Below are positions 49,007 to 59,883 of a stretch of 64,000 nucleotides of DNA, in pieces. The translations under genes were made by a program, and so were the position numbers. Below the pieces are notes generated by a model, which worked only from the letters and a program-made list of their open reading frames with translations, was not told the origin of the DNA and made no database searches. The DNA lies in assembly GCF_004120195.1 (NCBI RefSeq), contig NZ_SCHN01000006.1:372001-436000 (forward strand). Reading direction: 5' to 3'. The stretch comes from Enterovibrio baiacu (GTDB lineage: Bacteria > Pseudomonadota > Gammaproteobacteria > Enterobacterales > Vibrionaceae). Position 1 is the first letter of the stretch. Every line of letters starts with the position of its first letter.

Positions 49007-50257
49007 TTACATTTGTTGAATCATGTCTTCTGCAAACTCAGAACACTTACGCAGCGTTGCGCCGTCCATTAGACGTTCGAAATCGTACGTTACTGTCTTG
49101 TTTGCGATCGCTTTTTCCATAGAAGAAATGATCAGGTCTGCTGCTTCAGTCCAACCTAGGTGACGAAGCATCATTTCAGCAGAAAGGATCAGTGAACCAG
49201 GGTTAACTTTATCCTGACCTGCATACTTAGGTGCAGTACCGTGTGTTGCTTCAAACAATGCAATGCCGTCACCGATGTTTGCACCCGGTGCGATACCAAT
49301 ACCACCCACCTGCGCAGCAAGTGCGTCAGACACGTAGTCACCGTTAAGGTTCATGGTTGCAATGACATCGTATTCCGCTGGACGAAGAAGGATTTGCTGT
49401 AGGAATGCATCAGCAATCACGTCTTTGATGATGATCTCTTTGCCCGTGTTCGGGTTTTTCAGCGTCATCCATGGACCACCGTCCAACAGTTCAGCACCAA
49501 ACTCTTCTTTTGCTACTTCATAGCCCCAATCTTTGAAGGCACCTTCGGTGAACTTCATGATGTTGCCTTTGTGAACCAGCGTCATTGAGTCACGATCGTT
49601 ATCGATGGTGTACTGGATTGCCGCGCGAACAAGACGCTTAGTACCTTGCTCAGAAACAGGCTTGATACCGATACCACATTCCTCGTCGAAACGGATTTTG
49701 GTTGCGCCCATTTCTTCTTTAAGGAATTTGATGATTTTGTCTGCTTCAGCCGTACCCGCCTTAAACTCAACACCTGCGTAGATATCTTCTGAGTTTTCAC
49801 GGTAGATAACCATGTCAGTCAGTTCGGGTTGTTTTAGTGGGCTTGGTACACCTTCGAAATAACGAACAGGGCGAGCACAGATATACAGGTCAAGCTCTTG
49901 ACGAAGGGCAACGTTCAAAGAACGGATACCGCCGCCTACTGGCGTCGTTAGAGGACCTTTAATTGCTACTTTGTAATCACGGATAAAATCGAGGGTTTCA
50001 GAAGGTAACCACTCATCTTCGCCATAGATCTGGGTTGATTTCTCACCGGTGTAAATTTCCATCCAGGAGATCTTACGGTCACCGCCGTAAGCCTTTTCAA
50101 CCGCAGCATCAACAACTTTGATCATCGCAGGGCTAACATCAACGCCAATACCGTCACCTTCAATGTAAGGAATGACAGGGTTATTAGGAACGACCAGCTT
50201 GCCGTTTTCTACTGCAATTTTCTGACCATCAGCTGGCACGACTACTTTACTTTCCAT
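49007..50257 (-). CDS. icd: Isocitrate dehydrogenase (NADP-dependent)
   Basis: A 416-residue TCA-cycle enzyme, same length as E. coli Icd. The regulatory serine that AceK phosphorylates is in [16 protein letters not shown] (about residue 113). The substrate and metal sites are in [14 protein letters not shown] and [19 protein letters not shown]344/Y345-type NADP preference is not resolved here, but the family points to NADP. It is divergent from rluE, the same arrangement as in E. coli. Confidence 0.98.
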   Translation of the reverse strand: MESKVVVPADGQKIAVENGKLVVPNNPVIPYIEGDGIGVDVSPAMIKVVDAAVEKAYGGDRKISWMEIYTGEKSTQIYGEDEWLPSETLDFIRDYKVAIKGPLTTPVGGGIRSLNVALRQELDLYICARPVRYFEGVPSPLKQPELTDMVIYRENSEDIYAGVEFKAGTAEADKIIKFLKEEMGATKIRFDEECGIGIKPVSEQGTKRLVRAAIQYTIDNDRDSMTLVHKGNIMKFTEGAFKDWGYEVAKEEFGAELLDGGPWMTLKNPNTGKEIIIKDVIADAFLQQILLRPAEYDVIATMNLNGDYVSDALAAQVGGIGIAPGANIGDGIALFEATHGTAPKYAGQDKVNPGSLILSAEMMLRHLGWTEAADLIISSMEKAIANKTVTYDFERLMDGATLRKCSEFAEDMIQQM

Positions 50258-50481
50258 TTAATTCTCCTAGCGTCCATTTGTTATCTTTTGCTCACCAAAC
50301 AGAGCAATTTTCTGGCACACCGGAAACGTCCTTTTGTTCCAAATTGGTGCAACAGGTAATTGTTCTGTTTGGTATAACATGCGGGCAAAAGAATACTGTA
50401 AATCATGCAACACGCCAATCACATTATTCCATGTATAATACGGAGGTCTCATTTGTTACCTGACCTGATTGACAGTATTTA

Positions 50482-51141
50482 ATGACGTTTAAAACCACCC
50501 CAAAAAGAAGCGCAAAAACATCAGCTTCTAAGCCAAATTCTCGACGCACTTCACGCTTGCGTTCCAATAAACCTGCGCGCCCGAAAGGTCCGACGAAAAT
50601 CATCCTTTTCAACAAGCCGTTTAACACCTTGACGCAGTTCACAGGTGAACCGGGAGATTCGACGTTAGCCGACTTTATTCCTGTGAAGGATGTCTATGCC
50701 GCCGGTCGTCTCGATAAAGACAGCGAAGGGCTTTTAGTGCTGACCAACGATGGCATTCTTCAAGCGCGATTAACACAACCTAAATCAAAATCGCCAAAGA
50801 CCTACTGGGTGCAAGTTGAAGGCATTCCGACGGAAGAATCTCTCACCCGTTTGCGTGAAGGTGTTGAGCTCAATGATGGATGGACATTGCCAGCGGGCAT
50901 TGAGCTGATGCAAGAACCCAACATTTGGGATCGCAATCCGCCGATCCGTCACCGCCCTTCTATCCCAACATCTTGGATAGCGATTACCTTGGAAGAAGGC
51001 CGTAACCGCCAAGTACGAAGAATGACGGCAGCCGTTGGCCACCCTACGCTGCGCCTGATTCGTCACCGAATGGGGGATTGGACGGTTGACGATCTGCAAC
51101 CGGGTGAATGGAAAGAGGTTTCCCTTCCTCAAAAACAATGA
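50482..51141 (+). CDS. rluE: 23S rRNA pseudouridine(2457) synthase
   Basis: A 219-residue RsuA-family pseudouridine synthase. The catalytic Asp is in [18 protein letters not shown] (about 74-91) and the conserved KLSK-like end [19 protein letters not shown] is present. A basic, Ser/Arg-rich tail of about 35 residues precedes the catalytic domain, as in E. coli RluE; no S4 domain is seen. It modifies U2457 of 23S rRNA. The ribosome-binding site is weak. mnmA follows after 85 bases. Confidence 0.95.
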   Translation: MTFKTTPKRSAKTSASKPNSRRTSRLRSNKPARPKGPTKIILFNKPFNTLTQFTGEPGDSTLADFIPVKDVYAAGRLDKDSEGLLVLTNDGILQARLTQPKSKSPKTYWVQVEGIPTEESLTRLREGVELNDGWTLPAGIELMQEPNIWDRNPPIRHRPSIPTSWIAITLEEGRNRQVRRMTAAVGHPTLRLIRHRMGDWTVDDLQPGEWKEVSLPQKQ

Positions 51142-51226
51142 AAATGTGATTGAGTTCTCATCTGTAACAGCGCAAAGGTTTCTGGTAAACTCTGCCACCG
51201 ATTTAATTGGAGCTTGAAATTTCGTC

Positions 51227-52339
51227 ATGTCAGATAACAGCAGCAAAAAAGTTATCGTCGGTATGTCCGGCGGCGTCGATTCCTCAGTATCAGCTTATCT
51301 ACTGAAGCAACAAGGCTATCAGGTAGAAGGCCTTTTCATGAAAAACTGGGAAGAAGACGATAACGACGAGTACTGTTCGGCAGCGGAAGATCTGGCCGAT
51401 GCACAGGCCGTCTGCGACAAGCTTGGTATTGAGATGCACACCATTAACTTTGCAGCTGAATACTGGGACAACGTCTTTGAACACTTCCTTAAAGAGTACA
51501 AAGCGGGTCGTACGCCTAATCCAGACATTCTTTGTAACAAAGAAATCAAGTTTAAAGCCTTCTTAGAATTTGCTGATGAAGTGCTTGAAGCTGACTACAT
51601 TGCCATGGGTCACTATGTACGTCGTACCTTCCCTACTCAGGAAGGCGAAAAAGCGCAAATGCTGCGCGGCGTAGATAACAACAAAGACCAAAGCTACTTC
51701 TTGTACACGCTTAGTCATGAGCAAGTGGCACGCAGCCTGTTCCCTGTTGGCGAGTTGGAAAAACCAGAAGTTCGCCGTATTGCAGAAGAACAAGATCTGA
51801 TCACCGCGAAGAAGAAAGATTCGACCGGTATTTGCTTCATCGGTGAGCGTAAATTCACTGATTTTCTGTCGAAATACCTGCCAGCACAACCAGGTGTGAT
51901 TGAAACCACCAAAGGTCAAGCCATTGGTGAACACCAAGGTTTGATGTACCACACATTGGGCCAGCGCAAAGGCCTACACATTGGTGGTCAAAAAGGTGGT
52001 GGCGGCCTAGAAGCTGCTTGGTATGTGGTTGATAAAGATGTAGAACGCAATGTGTTGATTGTTGCTCAAGGCCATGATCACCCACGTCTATTCTCAAAAG
52101 GTTTGATCGCCGCTCAACTTCATTGGGTTGATCGCGCAACAATGACCGAACCATTGAAGTGCACCGTAAAAACGCGATACCGCCAAACTGACATATCATG
52201 TACCATCGAGCCAATTGATGGAGACCAGATCAAAGTCATCTTTGATGAGCCGCAAGTCGCGGTTACCCCTGGTCAATCAGCCGTATTTTATTCCGGTGAT
52301 GTGTGTCTCGGCGGCGGCATCATCGAAGCGCGTATTTAA
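51227..52339 (+). CDS. mnmA: tRNA-specific 2-thiouridylase MnmA
   Basis: A 370-residue enzyme making s2U at position 34 of tRNA-Lys, -Glu and -Gln. The PP-loop is [15 protein letters not shown] (about 12-26). The two catalytic cysteines lie in [12 protein letters not shown] (about 98-109) and [12 protein letters not shown] (about 199-210). Sulfur is relayed from IscS via TusE. The order mnmA-hflD-purB is as in E. coli, with short gaps, so co-transcription is likely. Confidence 0.98.
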   Translation: MSDNSSKKVIVGMSGGVDSSVSAYLLKQQGYQVEGLFMKNWEEDDNDEYCSAAEDLADAQAVCDKLGIEMHTINFAAEYWDNVFEHFLKEYKAGRTPNPDILCNKEIKFKAFLEFADEVLEADYIAMGHYVRRTFPTQEGEKAQMLRGVDNNKDQSYFLYTLSHEQVARSLFPVGELEKPEVRRIAEEQDLITAKKKDSTGICFIGERKFTDFLSKYLPAQPGVIETTKGQAIGEHQGLMYHTLGQRKGLHIGGQKGGGGLEAAWYVVDKDVERNVLIVAQGHDHPRLFSKGLIAAQLHWVDRATMTEPLKCTVKTRYRQTDISCTIEPIDGDQIKVIFDEPQVAVTPGQSAVFYSGDVCLGGGIIEARI

Positions 52340-52352
52340 GGAGCAATCGTCA

Positions 52353-52973
52353 GTGGCTAATACTTTGTTTGATCGTACCATCGCATTTGCGAGTATCTGT
52401 CAATCCGTCAAACTTGTTCAAGAGGTCGCTCGCACAGGCACCTGTGATCGCGATACGCTCAGCGCAAGCTTAAACAGTATTATCGTCACCAACCCTGCTT
52501 CAACGATTGAGGTTTTCGGCAAAGAAGAAAACCTCAATCTTGGTTTGACTACCCTCATTAACGAGTTAGACAACAGCCCTGGTGGCAGTGAACTCACTCG
52601 TTATCTGATCAATATTCTGGCTTTGGAACGTAAGCTATCAGGCCGTCGCGACAGCCTCGCACAGCTTGGTGATCGCTTAGACACAATCCAACGCCAGATT
52701 CAGCACTTTGACCTGCTTGATGAACAAATGGTAAGCAACCTTGCCAGCGTTTACTTGGACACTATTAGCCCGCTGGGCCCAAGGATCCAAGTGACGGGCA
52801 CACCAGCACAGCTTCAAATAACAGGCGTACAACATAAAGTACGCGCGTTATTGCTTTCGGGTATCCGAAGCGCCGTGCTTTGGCGTCAGGTTGGCGGCAA
52901 ACGCCGTCATCTTATCTTTGGTCGCAAACAAATGATCGAGCAGGCCAAAATCATCTTAGCCCGAAATTCGTAA
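52353..52973 (+). CDS. hflD: High-frequency lysogenization protein HflD
   Basis: A 206-residue membrane-associated, mainly helical protein. The likely start is GTG at 52353, preceded by AAGGAG at 52338-52343; with it the protein begins (M)[20 protein letters not shown], aligning with E. coli HflD. The C-terminus matches too ([25 protein letters not shown]). In E. coli it affects lambda CII stability; its cellular role is unclear. It lies between mnmA and purB in a conserved unit. Confidence 0.95.
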   Translation: MANTLFDRTIAFASICQSVKLVQEVARTGTCDRDTLSASLNSIIVTNPASTIEVFGKEENLNLGLTTLINELDNSPGGSELTRYLINILALERKLSGRRDSLAQLGDRLDTIQRQIQHFDLLDEQMVSNLASVYLDTISPLGPRIQVTGTPAQLQITGVQHKVRALLLSGIRSAVLWRQVGGKRRHLIFGRKQMIEQAKIILARNS

Positions 52974-52979
52974 TTTTAA

Positions 52980-54365
<1,386 letters not shown>

Positions 54366-54402
54366 GCGATTGTTCTTTCTGCCACAGCGTGCAGAATGAT
54401 TG

Positions 54403-54426
54403 AAGCCCGGTTCTGCCGGGCTTTTT
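54403..54426 (+). terminator. Rho-independent terminator of purB
   Basis: AAGCCCGG-TTCTG-CCGGGCTT followed by TTT. Confidence 0.9.
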
Positions 54427-54456
54427 ATTTCTCTCGCGTCTCTGCATATTCACCAT

Positions 54457-54741
54457 GCTTGGGTATATACCCAATCAACCTTAAGATGCTCGATTTCAGA
54501 GGCCATCAGTGCGTTCAGTTCAAGGCAAATTCTTGTAGGAATAGTCATTCTATTTCACAGAAATTTAACGATGAAGTGGACGCACTGAGGGTCTCCCTTC
54601 GGGCGAGTTTACTGACGCCATGCTCGGTGTTATCCCTTTTTGATGGAGATCACTACATCGGCAAAGGGACGCCTAGATCATAACGTCAGTAAACCTCGCT
54701 GAATCCTGCATCTTCAGGTTGTTTGGGTATATACTTGAGCC
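54457..54741. repeat. 285-bp palindromic repeat element with terminal inverted repeats (MITE-like)
   Basis: The ends are inverted copies of about 40 bases. The left end reads GCTTGGGTATATACCCAATC then AACCTTAAGATGCTCGATTT; the complement of the right end reads GCTCAAGTATATACCCAAAC then AACCTGAAGATGCAGGATTC. Nested internal stems are TCAGTGCGT (54506-54514) with ACGCACTGA (54580-54588) and GTTTACTGACG (54607-54617) with CGTCAGTAAAC (54684-54694). No protein gene is inside. It occupies nearly the whole gap between purB and roxA. Related arms occur at 10015 and 47164. Confidence 0.85.
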
Positions 54742-54766
54742 CATTCTTAGAAAACTGCACTCCCTT

Positions 54767-55900
54767 ATGTATCAGTTAAATTTCGACCTAAATAGCTTCC
54801 TTTCGACGTATTGGCATAAAAAGCCAACCATCATTCGTAACGGTTTCGTTGAGTTTGATGACCCGATCACGCCAGATGAATTGGCGGGACTGGCGATGGA
54901 AGAAGAAATCGATTCACGCTTCGTAACGAACCTCGATGGCAACTGGCAAGCAAAACACGGTCCATTCGAGAATTTCGACGACTTCCCAGACACTCACTCT
55001 CAACTGATCATCCAAGCGGCAAACCACTGGCACCCAGGGTTACGCGAATTGGCAGAACCCTTTCGTGTTCTCCCAAACTGGTTGTTTGATGATGTGATGA
55101 TCTGCCTGTCTATGCCCAATGGCGGCGTAGGCCCGCACATCGACCAATACGATGTGTTCATCATTCAAGGGATGGGTAAACGTCGTTGGCGCGTGGGTGA
55201 TAAAGGCGAATACAAAGACGCTAACCACCACACAGGTTTGCGTCAAATTGAAGGCTTTGATCCGATCATCGATGAAGTGCTAGAACCGGGCGATATTCTG
55301 TATATCCCGCCGGGTTTCCCGCATGAAGGAAACACCATCGATGTGTCGATGAGCTACTCCATTGGCTACCGTTCTCCGAAGAAACTAGAGCTGTTGAGCG
55401 GCTTTGCGGACTACGTGTTGACCAATGAGTTGGGTGATATTCACTACTACGATCCGAACCTGCAAACCCGTGAAGAACACGGCATGATCCCAACCGCTGA
55501 GTTTGATGCGTTGAACAACATGCTGATGAAGCTGTTGAACGACCCGAAAGCGAAATCACGCTGGATGGGCGAGCAACTAAGCCAGTCACGTCATGAGCTG
55601 GACATCATGCCCGCAGAGCCACCATGGGCAGCGGATGAGCTATTCCAATTCATGGAAGAGAGCTTGGTGCTTGAGAAAGTCTCTGGCCTAAAAGCGCTTT
55701 ACCACGAAGACGACCTGTCAGTGATTTTCCTGAACGGCGAATCGATCGAACTGCCTGAAGGTTGTGAAGCTGCGGCGCGCGTGTTGTGTGACCAAGAAGC
55801 CTTTACTGGTGAAGATTTGGGCCCGATCGCCAACAACCCTGCATTACTGGCGTTGTTGCTTGAGCTTTGCAACCAAGGTTATTGGTATCCGCAGGCTTAA
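54767..55900 (+). CDS. roxA: 50S ribosomal protein L16 3-hydroxylase (ribosomal oxygenase)
   Basis: A 377-residue JmjC-type 2-oxoglutarate/Fe(II) oxygenase (YcfD) that hydroxylates an arginine of ribosomal protein L16. Iron ligands are H and D in GPHIDQYDVF and the distal His in IPPGFPHEG. The C-terminal winged-helix dimer region ends LLELCNQGYW. The ATG at 54767 matches the family start (MYQLNFDLNSF). The reading frame stays open 16 codons upstream to a TTG inside the repeat. No good Shine-Dalgarno sequence is visible, and the repeat ends only 25 bases before the ATG, so it may supply the promoter or leader. Confidence 0.95.
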   Translation: MYQLNFDLNSFLSTYWHKKPTIIRNGFVEFDDPITPDELAGLAMEEEIDSRFVTNLDGNWQAKHGPFENFDDFPDTHSQLIIQAANHWHPGLRELAEPFRVLPNWLFDDVMICLSMPNGGVGPHIDQYDVFIIQGMGKRRWRVGDKGEYKDANHHTGLRQIEGFDPIIDEVLEPGDILYIPPGFPHEGNTIDVSMSYSIGYRSPKKLELLSGFADYVLTNELGDIHYYDPNLQTREEHGMIPTAEFDALNNMLMKLLNDPKAKSRWMGEQLSQSRHELDIMPAEPPWAADELFQFMEESLVLEKVSGLKALYHEDDLSVIFLNGESIELPEGCEAAARVLCDQEAFTGEDLGPIANNPALLALLLELCNQGYWYPQA

Positions 55901-55940
55901 CAGACTCTATTGAGTGACAACCTCGAACGGTATGCTCAGT

Positions 55941-55968
55941 AAAAAGCCTTCCATCTGGAAGGCTTTTC
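55941..55968. terminator. Bidirectional rho-independent terminator
   Basis: AAAAGCCTTCC-ATCT-GGAAGGCTTTT. It lies between roxA and the convergent oppF. Confidence 0.9.
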
Positions 55969-55994
55969 TGTTTTCTTACGATGAAAAACGACGC

Positions 55995-56990
55995 TTACAA
56001 GGTCACTTGAAGACATGATACTGAATGCTGATCAGTCCCTTCCAATGCAGGTTTTCTTTGTGCGCACGCTTCATTCGCTTGCGGACAACGTGTGCGGAAA
56101 ACACACCCTGACGGCGGGTTCATCGGTGAAGGTAATTCACCTTCTAGCAATTGGATCTCTTTGTTTCGTTCTTTGTCTGGATCGGGAATCGGCACCGCAG
56201 ACATCAATGCTTTGGTGTAAGGGTGTTGGGGGTTATCAAACAGTGCTTTACTCTCAGCAAGCTCAACCGAATTCCCCAAGTACATGACAAGTACGCGGTC
56301 GGAAATATGCTTCACCACCGACAAATCGTGCGCGATAAAGATAAGGCTCAAGCCCATCTCTTTTTGCAGTTCTTTCAGAAGGTTCACCACCTGCGCCTGG
56401 ATAGACACATCCAATGCCGAAACGGGCTCATCACAAATCACCAGCTTTGGCTTTAAAATCAAAGCACGCGCAATACCAATTCGCTGACACTGACCACCAG
56501 AGAATTCATGTGGGTAGCGGTTAATCACATTGGGCAATAGACCCACGCGCGTCATCATGGTTTGAACTTGCGCTTTTACCTCGTCTTTCGACAACGTCGG
56601 GTAGAAGGTTTTCAACGGTTCAGCAATGATATCCCCTACCGTCATTCGCGGGTTCAACGACGCCAACGGATCCTGAAATATCATCTGGATTTCTTTGCGC
56701 TTCTCACGCATTTCGTTGCCATGCAGCTTGGTTAAGTCTTTGCCTAGCCAAACCACTTGCCCGTCAGTGGCTTCTACAAGCCCAATGACTGCGCGCGCAA
56801 AGGTAGATTTACCACAACCCGACTCGCCCACAACCCCCAGCGTTTCACCTTCATAAAGACGAATGTTGACGCCATCAACGGCCTTCAATACAGCAGGTTT
56901 TGCCCAAGGCCACATTGATTTAGAGGCAATATTGAAGTGCACTTTCAGATCTTCAATATCCAGTAAAAGTTTTTTATCCATCACGCCCAT
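55995..56990 (-). CDS. oppF: Oligopeptide ABC transporter ATP-binding protein OppF
   Basis: A 331-residue ATPase of the oligopeptide importer. Walker A is GESGCGKSTFARA (about 58-70), the signature SGGQCQRIGIARAL and Walker B VICDEPVSALDV. The C-terminal oligopeptide/dipeptide domain contains the Cys pattern SGCVFRTRCPQANEAC, which in OppD/OppF-type proteins can bind an Fe-S cluster. The ATG overlaps the oppD stop (TAATG), with AGGAGG seven bases upstream, so translation is coupled. Last gene of oppABCDF. Confidence 0.96.
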   Translation of the reverse strand: MGVMDKKLLLDIEDLKVHFNIASKSMWPWAKPAVLKAVDGVNIRLYEGETLGVVGESGCGKSTFARAVIGLVEATDGQVVWLGKDLTKLHGNEMREKRKEIQMIFQDPLASLNPRMTVGDIIAEPLKTFYPTLSKDEVKAQVQTMMTRVGLLPNVINRYPHEFSGGQCQRIGIARALILKPKLVICDEPVSALDVSIQAQVVNLLKELQKEMGLSLIFIAHDLSVVKHISDRVLVMYLGNSVELAESKALFDNPQHPYTKALMSAVPIPDPDKERNKEIQLLEGELPSPMNPPSGCVFRTRCPQANEACAQRKPALEGTDQHSVSCLQVTL

Positions 56991-57955
56991 TACCACGCCT
57001 CCTGATCAGAAAAACACGCACGAAGACGACCCTCGCCAAACGGCGTCAGAATCGGAGATTCTTGCTTACAGTGATCACTCACACGGTGACAGCGGTCTTG
57101 ATACGGACAGCCTGGTGGTAATTTCAATAAGTTCGGTGGATTTCCTGGAATGGTCGGCAACACCTCTCCTTCCGTGTCCAAGCGCGGAATCGCTTTCAAC
57201 AGCCCTTCGGTATACGGGTGACTTGGCTGATAGAAGATTTCATTCACGCTGCCGTATTCCATCGTTCGGCCTGCGTACATCACCAACACTTTGTCACACG
57301 AACCAGCGACCACGCCCAAGTCATGAGTAATCATGATGATCGCGGTATTGAACTCCGATTTCAGCTCGTTCAATAGCTCCATGATTTGCGCCTGCACCGT
57401 CACATCCAATGCGGTGGTAGGCTCATCTGCAATCAGAAGTTTTGGACGACACAACAATGCCATGGCAATCATGACACGTTGGCGCATACCACCAGAGAAC
57501 TCGTGCGGGTACATGCTAATACGTTTGCGCGCTTCTGGGATTTTCACCGCCTCAAGCATGCGCACAGATTCTTCAAACGCTTCTGTTTTTCCCATCCCCT
57601 TATGCAGCATTAACACTTCAGTGAGCTGGTCGCTGACTTTCATATAAGGGTTCAATGACGTCATTGGGTCTTGGAAAATCATCGCGATCTGCTCGGCGCG
57701 GATTTTGTTCAAGGCTTTCTCTGGCAAGTTCAGGATTTCATTGCCTTCGAACTTAGCACTGCCTTTTACAATGCCATTTTTCGCCAATAGACCCATGATG
57801 GAAAACACGGTTTGGCTTTTACCTGAACCTGATTCGCCGACGATACCGAGCGTTTCGCCGCGATCGAGGGAGAAGTTCAAGTCATTCACTGCGGTGACAA
57901 AACCATCTTGGGTTTTAAATTCTACGCGCAGATCTTTTACATCTAATAGGCTCAT
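56990..57955 (-). CDS. oppD: Oligopeptide ABC transporter ATP-binding protein OppD
   Basis: A 321-residue ATPase paired with OppF. Walker A is GESGSGKSQTVF (about 39-50), the signature SGGMRQRVMIAMALL and Walker B LLIADEPTTALDV. The C-terminal domain carries PPGCPYQDRCHRVSDHC, the Cys-containing motif of this family. It energises import of peptides of about two to five residues. It starts nine bases after oppC ends. Confidence 0.97.
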   Translation of the reverse strand: MSLLDVKDLRVEFKTQDGFVTAVNDLNFSLDRGETLGIVGESGSGKSQTVFSIMGLLAKNGIVKGSAKFEGNEILNLPEKALNKIRAEQIAMIFQDPMTSLNPYMKVSDQLTEVLMLHKGMGKTEAFEESVRMLEAVKIPEARKRISMYPHEFSGGMRQRVMIAMALLCRPKLLIADEPTTALDVTVQAQIMELLNELKSEFNTAIIMITHDLGVVAGSCDKVLVMYAGRTMEYGSVNEIFYQPSHPYTEGLLKAIPRLDTEGEVLPTIPGNPPNLLKLPPGCPYQDRCHRVSDHCKQESPILTPFGEGRLRACFSDQEAW

Positions 57956-57964
57956 ACTTCCTCC

Positions 57965-58879
57965 TTATCGATCCTTCGGATCCAGCGCATCACGCAAACC
58001 ATCACCCACGTAGTTGAAGCACAACAAGGTGGTGACCATGAACAATGTCGGGAAAATTAGCTGCCAAATGGCCAACTCCATGGTTTGCGATCCTTCTTGC
58101 AGCAATGCACCCCAGCTTGTCATCGGCTCTTGCACGCCTAAGCCAAGGAAGCTTAAGAAAGACTCAATCAAGATCATGCTTGGAATCAGCAGCGTTGAGT
58201 AAACCGCAACAATACCCAGCACGTTTGGCACGATATGTCGGAGAATGATGTTTCGCGTGCTCACACCACTGACGTGTGCCGCCTCAATAAACTCTTTGTT
58301 GCGAAGGCTCAACGTTTGACCCCGTACAATTCGCGCCATGTCGAGCCAGGCAATGGCACCAATAGCGACAAATATCAGCACGATATTTCGGCCAAAGAAG
58401 GTCACCAATACAATCACCAAGAACATGAAGGGGATGGCGTTCAGAATTTCCAGAATACGCATCATCACGCGGTCAGTTCGGCCGCCGATATAGCCCGACG
58501 TCGCCCCATAAACCGTGCCGATAATGACAGCGACCAACGCCCCCATCAAACCCACCATCAGTGATATCTGGCCGCCCACAAGGGTACGCACATAAATGTC
58601 ACGTCCAAGGGCATCGGTACCAAAAATGTGCCCTTCAGCGCCCAAAGACGGCGCAGCATGCATGGCATACCAATCTGTATCGTCAAAGGCGTAGGTCGCA
58701 AAGAGTGGGCCCACAATCACCCAAAGGGTAATCACCGCAAGAATAAACAAGCTCGTCATTGCCGCTTTATTTCGCATAAAGCGCAGGCGAGCATCCTGCC
58801 AAAGGCTTCGGCCCTCGACTTCTAGCTGAGCAGAGAAGTTATCGATAGCTTCGTTATTTTGTTCTTTGTTCAATAGCAT
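57965..58879 (-). CDS. oppC: Oligopeptide ABC transporter permease OppC
   Basis: A 304-residue inner-membrane permease with an N-terminal cytoplasmic tail, six predicted spans and the permease coupling motif EAAHVSGVSTRNIILRHIVP (about 198-217). The region HIFGTDALGRDIYVRTLVGG is characteristic of OppC/DppC. It forms the channel with OppB. It starts 11 bases after oppB ends. Confidence 0.97.
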   Translation of the reverse strand: MLLNKEQNNEAIDNFSAQLEVEGRSLWQDARLRFMRNKAAMTSLFILAVITLWVIVGPLFATYAFDDTDWYAMHAAPSLGAEGHIFGTDALGRDIYVRTLVGGQISLMVGLMGALVAVIIGTVYGATSGYIGGRTDRVMMRILEILNAIPFMFLVIVLVTFFGRNIVLIFVAIGAIAWLDMARIVRGQTLSLRNKEFIEAAHVSGVSTRNIILRHIVPNVLGIVAVYSTLLIPSMILIESFLSFLGLGVQEPMTSWGALLQEGSQTMELAIWQLIFPTLFMVTTLLCFNYVGDGLRDALDPKDR

Positions 58880-58890
58880 ATTTCAAAACC

Positions 58891-59811
58891 TCAATAACGA
58901 ATCTTCGGATCTAGCCACGCTAACAAGATGTCTACGATGGCGTTGAAGATGATGAACAGTGCACCAATCAGGATGGTGATACCCATTACCAACGAGTAGT
59001 CACGGTTGAAAGCGGCATTCACAAACAATTTACCGATGCCTGGCAGACCAAAGATGGTTTCGATAACCACCGAGCCAGTAATGATGCCGACAAACGCAGG
59101 CCCCATGTAAGAAACAACCGGTAACATTGCTGGTCGCAATGCATGCTTCATGATGATGTAAGGCATGCTTAACCCTTTCGCTTTCGCGGTTCGGATAAAG
59201 TTGCTGTTCAAGGTTTCAATCATGCTTCCGCGTGTAATACGCGCAAACGTTGCGATATAAAGAAATGACATGCCTAATACGGGCAGGATGATGTATTCAA
59301 TTGCACCGCCGTTCCACCCACCAGCAGGTAGCCAACCTAATCCAATTGAGAAGACGTAGATAAGAACGGGAGCCAACACAAAGGAAGGCAATACCACCCC
59401 GAGCATGGAGGTCGACATCACCACATAGTCCACCCAACTGTTTTGCCGAAGCGCTGCAAATGTGCCGATCGCAACACCCGCCACCACAGTTAACAAAAAG
59501 GCATAGAAACCCACTTTGGCAGACACGGGCAGTGCAGACGCGACAAGTTCATTAACGGTGTAATCTTTGTATTTAAAGGAAGGCCCAAAATCACCTTGAA
59601 GAATGTTTCCTAAATACGTGGTGTATTGCTCATGCAAAGGCTTGTCTAGACCGTATTTTGCGTTGATGTTTTGCATGACTTCCGGTGGCAGTGTTTTTTC
59701 TGAAGAGAATGGGTTGCCGGGTGCAAAACGCATGAGGAAAAACGATATGGTGATCAATACCAGTAAGGTCGGTATTGCTTCCAGAGTTCGAGTAAAAATC
59801 AATCTAAACAT
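58891..59811 (-). CDS. oppB: Oligopeptide ABC transporter permease OppB
   Basis: A 306-residue permease, exactly the length of E. coli OppB. The start MFRLIFTRTLEAIPTLLVLI at 59811 is preferred over an in-frame start seven codons upstream. Conserved stretches are LPPEVMQNINAKYGLDKP, GDFGPSFKYKDYTVNELVAS and the coupling loop IRTAKAKGLSMPYIIMKHAL. It lies downstream of oppA, separated by a hairpin with a T tract. Confidence 0.97.
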   Translation of the reverse strand: MFRLIFTRTLEAIPTLLVLITISFFLMRFAPGNPFSSEKTLPPEVMQNINAKYGLDKPLHEQYTTYLGNILQGDFGPSFKYKDYTVNELVASALPVSAKVGFYAFLLTVVAGVAIGTFAALRQNSWVDYVVMSTSMLGVVLPSFVLAPVLIYVFSIGLGWLPAGGWNGGAIEYIILPVLGMSFLYIATFARITRGSMIETLNSNFIRTAKAKGLSMPYIIMKHALRPAMLPVVSYMGPAFVGIITGSVVIETIFGLPGIGKLFVNAAFNRDYSLVMGITILIGALFIIFNAIVDILLAWLDPKIRY

Positions 59812-59830
59812 AAAGCATCTCACTATGCTC

Positions 59831-59868
59831 AAAAAAACATGCGCCCGCAGTTGGGCTACAGGCGCATG
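59831..59868 (-). terminator. Intrinsic terminator between oppA and oppB (attenuator)
   Basis: On the minus strand CATGCGCC (59868-59861) and GGCGCATG (59845-59838) form a stem around a partly paired loop, followed by seven T residues. It lies 16 bases after the oppA stop and 20 before the oppB start. It would let oppA be made in excess of the membrane components. Confidence 0.8.
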
Positions 59869-59883
59869 GAGAACAGCCCTCTA

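Noticed and set aside
54719-54766. In-frame N-terminal extension of roxA from a TTG inside the repeat
   Set aside because: The family starts at MYQLNFDLNSF, and the extension is translated repeat sequence.
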